DNA of 64,000 nt from JAJRXR01 sp041402005 (GTDB lineage Bacteria > Planctomycetota > Phycisphaerae > Phycisphaerales > UBA1924), in NCBI GenBank assembly GCA_041402005.1, contig JAWKTB010000002.1:1-64000 (forward strand). The letters are read 5' to 3'. The notes below the pieces were generated by a model that saw only the letters and a list, made by a program, of their open reading frames with translations, was not told the origin of the DNA and did not search any database. The translations under genes were made by a program, and so were the position numbers. This document shows positions 25,279 to 34,984 of the stretch, piece after piece; position 1 is the first letter of the stretch; every line of letters begins with the position of its first letter.

Positions 25279-28200
25279 GGCCTTCCTCCTCCGTCCCCTT
25301 CATTCTTGGGCGGCTCGGGGGGCTTGTTCATCTGCTCGATCAGCGCCGCCGCCTGGGCCGCCAGATCATGCTGCATCGTCCCGAGCAGGCCCGAGTCGAT
25401 CGCGCCCGAGTCGGCGGCGCGCTCGTTGGCCCGGCGCGTCAGCTCGGCGACCTGCGTCTGCATGCCCCGCAGCAGGATCAGCTCGGAGAGTGGCGGGATG
25501 AGTGGTTGCTCCTGGCTCTGGCCCCCGCCCTGCCCGCCGCCACCTCCGCCGTTCGCGTCCTGGAAGTCCTGGGGCGTCTGCTCGCCCCGACCCAGCGCCT
25601 CGACGAGCATGCGCAGCGTGCGGATCGAGAGCTGGTGATCGCGCAGGACGTACTGATCGACGCGTCCCTCGCCCATCGTCGTCGCGGCCTCACCCATGTA
25701 CAGGTCGAGCGCCTTGTGCGAGGCGCCGAACGTGACCGAGCTCTCCAGTCCCTCGACCTCGGTGATCAAGGCGGTGAGCCGCTCACGGAGCGTCTGCTGA
25801 CGGGCGCCCATCGCGCGGACCGAGGCCCGATCGCGGCGCGACAGCTCGGCGTCCGCGAGGGGCGCCGCGTCCGCCGCCAGCGCCACCTGCTCCTCCAGCG
25901 CCTCGCGGTACGCCTGACGCAACTGTGATCGCTGACGCTGCTGGTCGCGCTTCTGCGCCTCCTCCTGCTGTCGCTCCGCCTCGCTCTTGGCCTCCCGGAG
26001 CAGGCGCAGGCTCTCGTGCTCCTCGGCGTCGACGACCTTCGCGTCGGGCGCCTCGGCGCGCAGCGCCACGATCGCGCCACGCTGATGCTCGTCGGCGCTC
26101 GAGAGCAGGTCGGCGACCGGGCGCAGCTCGCCCGGGCCGTCCTCGATCTCGCCCAGCACGCCCAGCGTGTTGCGGTCGAGGTGGACCATCCCCTCGTCGA
26201 GGCCCGACAGGTTGCCGCCCGCGCGGGCCCCGAGCAGGTTGATCTCGCCCTCCTGCTGCGTGATCAAGGCCTGGATCGACTCGATGATGCTCGCGAGCAC
26301 GCGCCGCAGGGCGTTGTCCCGGTTCTGCCCGGCGCTGTCCAGCTCGTCGAGCATCTCCTCCAGCGCCTCGATCGCCTCGTCCTGGCTCTGTGTCGCGGTC
26401 GCGGTCTGGTTCTGGTCGACCTGCTGGGCGGCCTCTTCCTGCTTGCGCTCGACGCCGCGCTCTCGCCCGGTCTGCGAAGCCTCGCTCATCGCCTGGGCCT
26501 GCGCCGGGTCGACGCGCTCCATCTGACGCGAGCGCTCCGCCAGCTCGTCCATCGCCTCGCGGGCGCGCTTGGCCATCTCCCGCTGGCGCTCGGCGATCCG
26601 CTCCAGGTCCGACCGCTGGTCGGGCGTCAGCTCGCCCAGCTCCTTGCCGAGCGTCTCCTTGCCGACATCGGCGGTCTCGTCACGCAGGGCCCGCTGCTCC
26701 TCGAGCAGGCGCTCGACCTGACGCCGAACGATCCACCCGTCCTCGCCCCGGTCGAGCAGCCCGATGAGTGAGGCCAGCTCGTCGCGCGCCTTTTGCTGCG
26801 ACTCACTCGCCTCGCGCGCCTTGTCCTGGGCGGCCTGGTCGTTCTCCTCGTCGATCGCCTGGGCGGCGCGCTCGGCGGCGGTCGACGACGCCGCGACCGC
26901 ACGGCTCAGCGTCCCCGCCGCCTCGTCGAGGAGCCCGGAGAGGAGTTGGTCGTCGAGCCCGTTGACCTGCTGGCGTTCGCGCAGGCGCTCCACGACGCGT
27001 CCCTGCTCGATGAGCCGCTGCGTGAGCGCGTCCTGCTGATGCTCGAGGTCGGGTGAGGCGCCCTGCTGGGCCAGGGCGTCCTGCAGCGCCGCCTGGTGCT
27101 CGTCGAGTCGGATCGCGCTGCGACGCACGCCACCGAGCTCACCCCGGATCTGGTCGATCAGCTCACTCTCGGAGATGACGCGCAGGACGCGTGGCGCCGA
27201 GCGTGTCGGGTCGCGTTCGACCCCGCCCGCGGTGTGCGAGTCCTTGGCGAGGGCGAACAGGCGGACCTCGTCGCCCGGGCGCAGGCCCAGGGGCGCCAGG
27301 TCCAGACGCGTGCCCACGCTCGCCTCGCGGACCGTCGCGATCTGGGCGAAGTCCTTGCGGGCGATCTCGACGCCCTCGCCCTTGGGCTCGGGGGGGGCGC
27401 CGGACGAGTCGTCGGGCGGCGAGGCGATCACACGCTCCAGGGAGACCCAGCGGAGCGAGAGGTCGTCGCGCCCCTCGCCCCCTACGTCGATCGCGGCGGT
27501 CGCCAGGACCGAGTCGTCCCGCGCCGGGTCGGTGACGCTGGCGGCGGGGGGGCGGTCCTCGACCGCCTCGAGCGTGAACGCGATCTCGTCTCGCGCGTGC
27601 AGGCCGTTTTCGTCGGTGACGTCGATCAGCGCCCGCCGAGACTGGTCGAGCGTGAGCGCGACCTCGACACGCGGGCCGGAGGCGGTCACCTCGACGCCAT
27701 CGGGCTTGTCTGTCGAGTCGGCGTCCGTCAGCCATGACCCCTCGTCCACTGGCTCGACCGCCTTGTTGAACGTGAGGCGCAGGCGGACCTTCGAGCCGGC
27801 CAGCGCCGGGCCGATCGTCGGGCTCGGCGCCCCCGGATCCAGACGCGTCACGCCCGAGACCAGCGCGTCCGTCAGCCCCGCGGCGTACTCGGGGGGCGTC
27901 ACCTCCACCGTCGCCCCGACCAGCGCCGGCGGATCCACCAGGCGCACCCTCGCCGCCTTCGTCCGGTCGTCCTCGGTCTGGAACCAGTACTCGAGCGTGA
28001 ACTCGCGGGCCTCGCCCCCGGGTGACGGGGGCAGGGGCGGCTCGACCAGGCGCTCGTACAACTCGCCCGAGCGCCCGCCGGCCTCGGCGTCGCGGTACTG
28101 CCCCGCGAGCACCGCCCGCATCGGCTCGTCGGTAACCGCGCGCCCATCCGCGTCGAGCAGGCGGTACCGCGCCTCGACCTTCGTCCTCCCGGGCGCCCGC

Positions 28201-28895
28201 GTCGTGCTCGTCACGATCGCACGCAGCGGGACGTCGGTGTCACTCGGGTGGACGACGAGCGCCGTCGCGTCCGCGACCATGAACCGCTTGGGCCACTCGG
28301 CGCCCGTCCAGGGCGTGAGGATCCGCGCCAGCCCCGTGCGCGCGTGCTCCGGGCGCCACGCGCTCAGGCCCGCCGCGATGACGATCGCCAGCGCCAGCGT
28401 CAGCGCCGCCCGTGCCGTTCGGCGCAGGTCGATGAGCGAGCGGGCGGCGTGCGGATCGAAGGCGCGGGCCGCCTCCTCGATCGCGTGCCGCGTCATCGCG
28501 CGGGCCGAGGGCTCCTCGGGCGTCGGCGCCTGGGCCAGCTCGAGCCCGCTCGCCAGCACGCCCCGCGCCCCCGCCTCGCGCTTCTCCAGACGCAGCGCCA
28601 GTTCGGTCAGCGTCGGGCGGAACCGCAGCGCCGGCAGCAGCATCCGCGCCAGCGCATACGCCAGGGCGCACGAGGCGAGAATGAGCCCGAACACGCGCCC
28701 CGGCGTCGGCAGGCGGAGCACGTAGTCCACCAGCACGCCGAACAGCACCGCCCCGATCGCCCCCGCGACCACCCACGCCACCGCCCGCACCACGAGCAGA
28801 CGACGCCCCGTGTCCCGGACGCGGGCGAGCGTCCGGCGCGCCTCGTCGATCGAGGCGTGCGTCGGCGCCAGAGTGTGCTGGTCGAGCGTGGTCAT
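25275..28895 (-). CDS. giant membrane protein with coiled-coil domain (DUF4175-like)
   Basis: At 1206 residues this is the largest product of the operon. Three membrane helices lie near the N-terminus (about 33-60, 67-87 and 165-185). Beta-rich extracytoplasmic domains follow (about 210-520), and then a very long Gln/Glu/Arg-rich coiled coil (about 560-1050). The tail is Gly/Gln-rich and has the conserved-looking PPLSELILLRGMQTQVAELT. It resembles DUF4175-type proteins of planctomycetes and Bacteroidetes. The operon context suggests an envelope assembly with the VWA proteins, perhaps as a scaffold; this is inference. Confidence 0.65.
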   Translation of the reverse strand: MTTLDQHTLAPTHASIDEARRTLARVRDTGRRLLVVRAVAWVVAGAIGAVLFGVLVDYVLRLPTPGRVFGLILASCALAYALARMLLPALRFRPTLTELALRLEKREAGARGVLASGLELAQAPTPEEPSARAMTRHAIEEAARAFDPHAARSLIDLRRTARAALTLALAIVIAAGLSAWRPEHARTGLARILTPWTGAEWPKRFMVADATALVVHPSDTDVPLRAIVTSTTRAPGRTKVEARYRLLDADGRAVTDEPMRAVLAGQYRDAEAGGRSGELYERLVEPPLPPSPGGEAREFTLEYWFQTEDDRTKAARVRLVDPPALVGATVEVTPPEYAAGLTDALVSGVTRLDPGAPSPTIGPALAGSKVRLRLTFNKAVEPVDEGSWLTDADSTDKPDGVEVTASGPRVEVALTLDQSRRALIDVTDENGLHARDEIAFTLEAVEDRPPAASVTDPARDDSVLATAAIDVGGEGRDDLSLRWVSLERVIASPPDDSSGAPPEPKGEGVEIARKDFAQIATVREASVGTRLDLAPLGLRPGDEVRLFALAKDSHTAGGVERDPTRSAPRVLRVISESELIDQIRGELGGVRRSAIRLDEHQAALQDALAQQGASPDLEHQQDALTQRLIEQGRVVERLRERQQVNGLDDQLLSGLLDEAAGTLSRAVAASSTAAERAAQAIDEENDQAAQDKAREASESQQKARDELASLIGLLDRGEDGWIVRRQVERLLEEQRALRDETADVGKETLGKELGELTPDQRSDLERIAERQREMAKRAREAMDELAERSRQMERVDPAQAQAMSEASQTGRERGVERKQEEAAQQVDQNQTATATQSQDEAIEALEEMLDELDSAGQNRDNALRRVLASIIESIQALITQQEGEINLLGARAGGNLSGLDEGMVHLDRNTLGVLGEIEDGPGELRPVADLLSSADEHQRGAIVALRAEAPDAKVVDAEEHESLRLLREAKSEAERQQEEAQKRDQQRQRSQLRQAYREALEEQVALAADAAPLADAELSRRDRASVRAMGARQQTLRERLTALITEVEGLESSVTFGASHKALDLYMGEAATTMGEGRVDQYVLRDHQLSIRTLRMLVEALGRGEQTPQDFQDANGGGGGGQGGGQSQEQPLIPPLSELILLRGMQTQVAELTRRANERAADSGAIDSGLLGTMQHDLAAQAAALIEQMNKPPEPPKNEGDGGGRP

Positions 28896-28991
28896 CCGTG
28901 GGGTCTACCTCGGGCGCTCCATCCCCGATGCTTCCTTTTCGGCTCTCGGCAGGGGAAACGTCCCACCCCCGCCCCTGTTTCCTACGCCCCC

Positions 28992-31382
28992 CTAGGCCAG
29001 GCGGATCAGGCGTCGCCCGACCCATTCCAGAACCAACAGCGAAATCAGCAGGATCAACGCGATCGGACGGTCCCAGAGGGTCCGGATTTCACGCGGGCCC
29101 GTGAACACCTGCTCGCGGTTGGGCAGTGCCGACGCGAGCTGGGCGAGGTCGGTCGGGGCGATCACCTTCCCCCCGGTCTGGGCGGCGAGGCTCGCCAGGG
29201 AGGGGTGGTCGGTCTCTGGGTGACGGCGCTCGTCGTCGGGGCGGGCGACCTCGAGCGTCGTCGTCAGCCCGAACGGCGCGAGCAGGGGCTCGGTCACGCG
29301 CACGTCGTAGAGCCCGGGCTCGCTCGTCGCCCAGGCCACGGCGTACGAGCGGGCGGCGCCGGCGCTGCCCTCGGGCGCGAGGCGAAGCTCGACCGGGGCC
29401 CCACCCGACTCGTGCGCCGTCAGCTCGATGCGGATCGAGGCCGGGGCGGCGTCCACCAGCGACTGGTCGAGCAACTCGAGCCCGATGCGGATCGGCGCCC
29501 CAGTCTCGGCCCGCTCGGGCGAGGCGACGAGCAGCGCCGACCGCCCCGAGCGGGTGAGCCCCTCGCGCCCGAGCATGCGGACGATGGGGAGCCAGAAGCG
29601 TTCGGGCAGATCCTCGCCGCGCCCGTATCGCCAGCGCCAGATCTCGTCGGTCGCGACGTAGACGATGCGCCCGGCGCCGTAGCGCATGGTGAGCACCGCC
29701 GGCGAGCCCGCCGCCAGCGCTCCCGCGCCGCCATCGTCGAGCAATGCCCGGGTAAACCGGCTCTCGGGGATCGCGGCGGCGAGCGTCTCGGCCGCCGGCT
29801 TCACCCGGTCCGCGTCGATCCGCTGCGCCCAGCGCAGACGCGACCACCCGGTCGCGGGGTCGGAGAGTCGCGCGGGCCACGCCGCGTCCTCGTCGTCGCT
29901 CATCGCCAGCACGCCAAGACGCTCGCCCTCCGGCGTGCGTTCGAGTGTGACCGCCTCACCCCAGACGGGCAGACGCGCGGGCGCGCCCGCCGCGCCCGCC
30001 GGGCGACGCACCGGGAGCAGGTCGGCCAAAGGTGAATCGAACCACGCCTCGGGCGTGTGCCCGGGCCCGGCGATCCAGAGAAGCCCCGCGCCCCTCGCCG
30101 CGATGTGCTCGCGGAGCGCCTCGAGCTGCGCCGACCCGAACAGCTCGGGCGAGAGGTCGCCCAGGATCACGACGTCGTACTCCTCCCACTCGCTCGGGCT
30201 CACCGGCAGGCGCGTGATCGCGATGTCACCCTCCTGGGTGTACTGGCGATCGGGCGCCAGCAGGAGCCCCGAGGAGCGGATCGTGGACTCGCGCAGGAGC
30301 ATGCTCCGCAGGTACCGCGCGTCCCAGCGGGGGTAGCCGTCGAGGTACAGCACGCGCAGCGGGCGGTCCACCAGCTCGATCGCGACCTCCTGCTCGTTGT
30401 TCTCGGGGACGAGGTCGCGCCCGCCCGGGACGAGCCGGACGACCCAGCTCCGGCGCCCGACGCTCTCGACCTTGGGGGTCAGCGTGAGCTCGGTCGTCGT
30501 CGCGTCGGGCTTGGAGAGGGCGTCACCCAGCTCGCGCTCGGCGAGCGTGATCCCGGTCGCCGCGTCCACCACCTCGATGCGCGCGCCCGGGGCGACCTCG
30601 CCCGAGCCGAGGCGCTCGATCTCGACGCGCACGGGGGCGGTGTCCTTGACGAACGCGACCTCGGGCGCCTCGACGCGGCGCACAGCCAGGTCCGTCGCCG
30701 GCTCGGGCGAGCCCAGGGGGACGCTGAAGACCGGGATCTGGTCTGACTCGAGGCGGCGGCGCACGGACCGGTCCACCGGCGCGGCGCTGCGTCCATCCGA
30801 GAGCAGCACGACGCCCGAGACCGGGCGTGCCGCGACTCGGCGCAGAGCCTGGTCGATCGAGTCGCCGATGGCGGTCCGCAGGCCGTCGGCCTCGCCGAGG
30901 GTGGGGGTGGCGCCGCCCTCGGGCGTGCCCAGCTCGAACGCGCCCGCGTCGAAGCCGAGCCAGAGGATCCGCTTGCGCGAGGCGATGTCCCGCCAGGTGC
31001 CGCCCGAGGCGGCGAGGGCCTGGGCGAGCTGCTCGTCGCGCGACACCCCGCCCGGGGCGTCCGCGATCGACATGGACGCCGAGCGGTCCGCGAGGACGAC
31101 AACCCAGTCGCGCTCGGTGCGCGAGCGCTCGCGCACCAGGCGCGGGCCGAGCGCCAGCAGGACAATCAGGAGGAGCACGAGCGTGCGCACGACCGCGAGC
31201 GCCCCGCGTGGCGCCCGAGCGCCGATCAGACGCCGATACCCGAGCACCGCGACCGCAACGCAGACCAAGGCGATCGCGGCCCAGGCCCAGGCGGGGATCG
31301 CGCGGGCCAGCTCGAAGCGGGTGTCCGCCCCGCCGAAGCGGATGTCGGTCAGGCCCAGGATGAAGTTCAGGACGTCGTTCAC
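28992..31382 (-). CDS. membrane VWA / glutamine-amidotransferase-like protein
   Basis: The 796-residue protein has two N-terminal helices (about 29-50 and 62-82). A VWA domain follows with the intact MIDAS motif DRSAS (LADRSASMSI, about 98-107). Next come Ig-like beta segments, a class-I glutamine-amidotransferase-like fold (VLYLDGYPRWDARYL, VVILGDLSPELF, GAGLLWIAGPGHTPE) with no catalytic cysteine in the nucleophile region, and a C-terminal helix. This composition is typical of proteins paired with BatA-like partners in planctomycetes. Its start overlaps the BatA-like stop (ATGA, 31379-31382). It probably binds metal through MIDAS on the periplasmic side. Confidence 0.75.
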   Translation of the reverse strand: MNDVLNFILGLTDIRFGGADTRFELARAIPAWAWAAIALVCVAVAVLGYRRLIGARAPRGALAVVRTLVLLLIVLLALGPRLVRERSRTERDWVVVLADRSASMSIADAPGGVSRDEQLAQALAASGGTWRDIASRKRILWLGFDAGAFELGTPEGGATPTLGEADGLRTAIGDSIDQALRRVAARPVSGVVLLSDGRSAAPVDRSVRRRLESDQIPVFSVPLGSPEPATDLAVRRVEAPEVAFVKDTAPVRVEIERLGSGEVAPGARIEVVDAATGITLAERELGDALSKPDATTTELTLTPKVESVGRRSWVVRLVPGGRDLVPENNEQEVAIELVDRPLRVLYLDGYPRWDARYLRSMLLRESTIRSSGLLLAPDRQYTQEGDIAITRLPVSPSEWEEYDVVILGDLSPELFGSAQLEALREHIAARGAGLLWIAGPGHTPEAWFDSPLADLLPVRRPAGAAGAPARLPVWGEAVTLERTPEGERLGVLAMSDDEDAAWPARLSDPATGWSRLRWAQRIDADRVKPAAETLAAAIPESRFTRALLDDGGAGALAAGSPAVLTMRYGAGRIVYVATDEIWRWRYGRGEDLPERFWLPIVRMLGREGLTRSGRSALLVASPERAETGAPIRIGLELLDQSLVDAAPASIRIELTAHESGGAPVELRLAPEGSAGAARSYAVAWATSEPGLYDVRVTEPLLAPFGLTTTLEVARPDDERRHPETDHPSLASLAAQTGGKVIAPTDLAQLASALPNREQVFTGPREIRTLWDRPIALILLISLLVLEWVGRRLIRLA

Positions 31383-33610
31383 GCGATCTGGGCTCCGTTC
31401 GGCGTGGGCGTCGAGTCACGAAGCTCGGCGTGCGAGCCCAGGCGGGCCAGCGCGATCTCGACGAGCGCGAGCCCGATGGCGCCAAAGAGAAGCATCCAGG
31501 CGAAGTCCTCGCCCCCCTCGCCCGCGCCGAGGGCGTCGCCCAGGGCCGCGGCCTCCGCGTCGGCGCCACCGATCCAGGTGACGCCGGAGTTGGGCGTGAT
31601 CGGCGCCAGGGCCTGCTCGACGGCGCTGGCGGTGGTCGCGCCGACGCGGCTCGCGCTCGTGTCCGGGTTGACGACCAGGACGCCCCGACGCTCTGCGCGC
31701 GCGCCACGCGCGAGCCAGGCGCCCGCGCGCCGCGGCGCTTCTCTCGTCACGCCGTCGTCGCCCAGAGGAAGGGGCGGCGCCCCAGCCGAGAGCGCGTCGA
31801 GCGCGACCGCGCCCGATGGCGCGACGGCGGGCGCGCCGGCGTCGGTCGTGTAGCTCCCACGCGCCCGCCCCGCGCCCTGACGGACGATCTCTTGAAGCAG
31901 CGGGACCAGCAACGGCTTGGTCGGCAGGTCCGTCCACGCCGGGTCGATCGAGGTCGCAAGAAGGACCACGAGCCCGCGCGCGTCGGCGCCCGGGCGGGCG
32001 GCGATCACCAGCGGCGCGCCGTCCTCGACCTCCAGAAGCAACTCCGAGTCCTCGTCACGCCCAGGCTCGGGGGCGACCGGGAGCAGACGCGCGACGCGCA
32101 CGGGCCTTGCGAGCTCGTCTAGCTCGCCCGCGATCATCGCGAGCATGCCGTTGGAGGCGCCCTCGGGCGCGCGCACGCCCATCGGGCGCCCGTACTCACG
32201 CGCCTCGCGATCGATCGACCAGGGCAGGTCGAGCGTGCGCGTCGCCCGGTCGGTCCAGAGCTGCGCCCCCGCCTCGGGCGGCGGGAGCAGGACGAGCAGC
32301 CCGCCACGACGCGTGAACGCTGCGAGCAGGTCCCAGCCGGCGTCGTCCACGAGGTCGGGCCTCGCGAGCACGACGACATCGAGGCGGGCGAGGCGAGACT
32401 CGCCCAGGGCGCCCGGCTCCAGGGGCTCGAGGTCGATCCCGCCGACCGAGGCGTCGCCCGGTCGGAGCGCGAGGCTCACCCAGTCGGCGGGCGTGAACTC
32501 GTCGATCGCGACCGCGCCCGTGAAGCGCCCGGGCGAGACGATCGCGACGCGCAGGGCGTCCCGAACCTCGAGCGCGTGACGCCGCACGTTGTCGCGGTCC
32601 AGGGCGTCGGGGTCGATCTCGGCGCGGAGGACGACGCCCTCGCCCGCGCCCGCGGCCCGGGCCAGCGCCTCGGGATCAAGCGTCAGCAACGCGGCGGCGT
32701 CCGACTGGCCCGGCTCCCAACGCACGCTCGCGCTCGCCAGCGGGATCGGGCTCGGCGCCTCGGCGAGCAGGCGCACCGCGGTCGCGGCTCGGCGCCCCAC
32801 GTCGTTCCCGGATCGGCGCAGCAAGACGCGCACCTGCCCGACGCCGAGCGGTCCACCCGAGGCGTCGGCCAGCACAAGCGCACGCATCGGCTCGACGCCG
32901 ACCACCGCGACGTTCGAGCGGGGCGCGTCGTCGGGCGGCGAGACCAGCAGGCGGACCGGCTTGCGCCCGATCGCCTCGATCGGCGTCTTGCCCAGCCCCG
33001 ACCCCTCCCGGAAGGCGGAGAGGACGACGAGCGTGGGGGGCGCCTCGTCCGAGCCGGTGATCGCCAAGTCGAGTGTGTCGATCGCGCCGCGAAGGTCCAT
33101 CGCGCTGTCCGCCGGTCGCAGGGCCTCGACCGCCTGGGTGACGCCCGCGATGTCGGGCGACACGGGGAGGACGACGGGGTCGGCGGGACCGGCGAGCGCG
33201 ATCAGCGCCGCCCGGTCGCCCCGGGCGGTGTCGAGCCGGGCGAGGGCCTCACTCGCGAGCTTCTTGGAGCGGTCGAGGTCGCTGACGCCCTGGTCGTCGG
33301 CGAGCGCGCTGGTCAGGGAGTTGTCGATGAGGAGGACGAGCGTGCGGGCGCCCCCGGCGAGCGGGGCGGCGCCGAGGAGCGGACGCGCGATCGCCAGCGC
33401 GAGCAACGCCACCAGCAGGCAGCGCGAGGCGAGCAGCAGGATCTGCTCGAGCGCCATCCGTCGACGCTGCTTGCGGTAGGCCTCGAGCAGGAACCGCATC
33501 GCGCCCCACTTGACCGGTCGCCGCCGCCGACGCATCAGCAGATGGATGATGATCGGCAGCGCGACCAGGGCGAGGCCCGAGGCGAGGAGGATGGGGTGGA
33601 GGATGGTCAT
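31379..33610 (-). CDS. BatA-type membrane protein with VWA-like domain
   Basis: The 743-residue protein begins with the BatA N-terminal hairpin: a helix at 2-24, then RRRRRPVKWGAMRFLLEAYR and a second helix at about 57-80. A VWA-like domain follows, but its MIDAS reads DNSLT (LLIDNSLTSA) instead of DxSxS with two serines, so metal binding may be altered. A glutamine-amidotransferase-like region (VVVLARPDLVDDAGWDLLAA) and a C-terminal helix (about 712-732) complete it. The gene overlaps the next VWA gene by 4 nt. A satellite-bearing gap of about 218 nt separates it from the DUF58 gene. Confidence 0.8.
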   Translation of the reverse strand: MTILHPILLASGLALVALPIIIHLLMRRRRRPVKWGAMRFLLEAYRKQRRRMALEQILLLASRCLLVALLALAIARPLLGAAPLAGGARTLVLLIDNSLTSALADDQGVSDLDRSKKLASEALARLDTARGDRAALIALAGPADPVVLPVSPDIAGVTQAVEALRPADSAMDLRGAIDTLDLAITGSDEAPPTLVVLSAFREGSGLGKTPIEAIGRKPVRLLVSPPDDAPRSNVAVVGVEPMRALVLADASGGPLGVGQVRVLLRRSGNDVGRRAATAVRLLAEAPSPIPLASASVRWEPGQSDAAALLTLDPEALARAAGAGEGVVLRAEIDPDALDRDNVRRHALEVRDALRVAIVSPGRFTGAVAIDEFTPADWVSLALRPGDASVGGIDLEPLEPGALGESRLARLDVVVLARPDLVDDAGWDLLAAFTRRGGLLVLLPPPEAGAQLWTDRATRTLDLPWSIDREAREYGRPMGVRAPEGASNGMLAMIAGELDELARPVRVARLLPVAPEPGRDEDSELLLEVEDGAPLVIAARPGADARGLVVLLATSIDPAWTDLPTKPLLVPLLQEIVRQGAGRARGSYTTDAGAPAVAPSGAVALDALSAGAPPLPLGDDGVTREAPRRAGAWLARGARAERRGVLVVNPDTSASRVGATTASAVEQALAPITPNSGVTWIGGADAEAAALGDALGAGEGGEDFAWMLLFGAIGLALVEIALARLGSHAELRDSTPTPNGAQIA

Positions 33611-33617
33611 TGGGGGG

Positions 33618-33835
33618 AGGTGAGGTGGTGAGTGGTCAGGTGGTGAGTGGTGAGTGAGGGCGACTCACCCCGTCTCGTCCGGCGCTGCGCTTGGACATTT
33701 CTCCCCCGCACGCGGGGGAGAGGGGGGAGGCCCTTCGGCTCGAAGACTCGTCGTGGGCGTGTCGTTTGTGGGATTCTCTCGTTCGTTTATGTTCCATCTG
33801 ACCACTCACCACCTGACCACCTCACCACTCACCCT
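33618..33835. repeat. heptamer-type repeats and hairpin between the DUF58 and BatA genes
   Basis: Degenerate GGTGAGT units occupy 33618-33657, and the complementary CACTCACC units occupy 33799-33835, so the ends of the gap can pair. Between them lie CTCCCCCG/CGGGGGAG (33701-33720) and the inverted copy of the 21-bp motif of 22159-22179 (33740-33760). The right array supplies the stop codon of the DUF58 gene. Confidence 0.7.
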
Positions 33836-34860
33836 GATTTACTCCGCTTGATCATCGCGTTCCTTCGCGCCACGAACGCCGCCAGGGGCGGGCCCAGCCA
33901 GTCGTGCGTGCTGACGCGCTGGTAGTCGAACCCGAAGCCGCGGCTGAACTTCTCGATCTTCTCGAGGTGCGTGTTGATGCTCTCCAGGTACGCCTTGCGG
34001 ATCGAACGGGGGTCGAGTCGCAGTCGCCCCTCACCCTCCAGCCCCTCGAAGGGTGACGGGTCGGCGAACTCGAACGTCGTCTCCGCCTTGTCGAGCACCT
34101 GGAACAAGATCACGTCGTGACCCTTGTGCTTCATCCTCGCCAGGGCCGCCTTGACCGTCTCGGGGTCCGTGAAGAAGTCGGAGATGATCGCGATCAGGCA
34201 CCGGTTCGTGACCTTGGCGAGGACCTGCTCGACGACGCGACCGATGTCCGTCGGCGCCTCGACCGGGTGCGTCGAGAGCGCCTCGACGATCTTCCGCCAG
34301 TTGGAACGCTGCCCCGAGCGGGCCACCATCGCCCGCACCTCGTCGGCGAACACCACCAGCCCCGAGCGGTCGCCCTGGTGGAGCGTGATGTACGAGAGGG
34401 CCGCGGCCATCGCGGTCGCGTGATCGAACTTCGTCCAGTTGCTCCGCCCGTCGAGCGAGGTCTTGCGCCCCGAGCCCGAGGCCTCGGCGAAGGAACGCGA
34501 GCCGAAGTTCATCGAGCCCGAGCTGTCCACCATGACGACCAGATCGAGGTTGGTCTCCTGCTGGTGCTGCTTGACCTGGAGTCGGTCGGTGCGGGCGAAG
34601 ACCTTCCAGTCGAGGTGTCGGATGTCGTCGCCCGGGGCGTACTGGCGGTGCTGGGCGAACTCGACGCTGACGCCCTGGTAGGGGGAGCGGTGCATGCCGC
34701 TCATCACGCCCTCGACGATCATCTTGGCCCGAAGCTCGAACGAGCCCAGGCGGGCGAGGGTCTGGGGGTGGAGATAGAGGGTCGCGTCGGCGGGGGTCGC
34801 GGAATGGCCGCCGATTGGGGGCGGGGCGGGACTGGTCGGGTTGGCGCCCTCCGTGGACAT
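33829..34860 (-). CDS. DUF58 domain protein
   Basis: The 343-residue cytoplasmic protein has the DUF58 signature (YAPGDDIRHLDWKVFARTDR) followed by a VWA-like fold with an intact MIDAS (MVDSSGSMNF). The YQGVSVEFAQHRQY segment before the signature is also typical. DUF58 proteins are usually encoded right after a MoxR AAA+ ATPase. No moxR gene lies next to it here, since the upstream neighbour is divergent. The start ATG 34860 is chosen because the sequence upstream is not conserved in character. It probably heads the operon running to 22299, interrupted by a repeat-filled gap. Confidence 0.88.
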   Translation of the reverse strand: MSTEGANPTSPAPPPIGGHSATPADATLYLHPQTLARLGSFELRAKMIVEGVMSGMHRSPYQGVSVEFAQHRQYAPGDDIRHLDWKVFARTDRLQVKQHQQETNLDLVVMVDSSGSMNFGSRSFAEASGSGRKTSLDGRSNWTKFDHATAMAAALSYITLHQGDRSGLVVFADEVRAMVARSGQRSNWRKIVEALSTHPVEAPTDIGRVVEQVLAKVTNRCLIAIISDFFTDPETVKAALARMKHKGHDVILFQVLDKAETTFEFADPSPFEGLEGEGRLRLDPRSIRKAYLESINTHLEKIEKFSRGFGFDYQRVSTHDWLGPPLAAFVARRNAMIKRSKSG

Positions 34861-34933
34861 CCGCCCTGATCGTACCGGGCGGGGCCCCCGACGATTCGTC
34901 CCAGAGCCCTGGAATGGGCGCCGCCGCGGCTTT

Positions 34934-34951
34934 TTGCGACTTCGTTCGCAA
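34934..34951. promoter_or_regulatory. Fur/Zur-like palindrome TTGCGA-N6-TCGCAA
   Basis: A perfect 6-bp inverted repeat with a 6-nt spacer (TTGCGACTTCGTTCGCAA) lies between the divergent DUF58 gene and the small CPxC protein gene, 34 nt before the ATG at 34985. The size and AT-ended arms are like operators of Fur-family regulators. Which regulator binds is inference. Confidence 0.45.
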
Positions 34952-34984
34952 CCGCCTCCCGGGTGTGGCAGAATCAGTGAGGAC

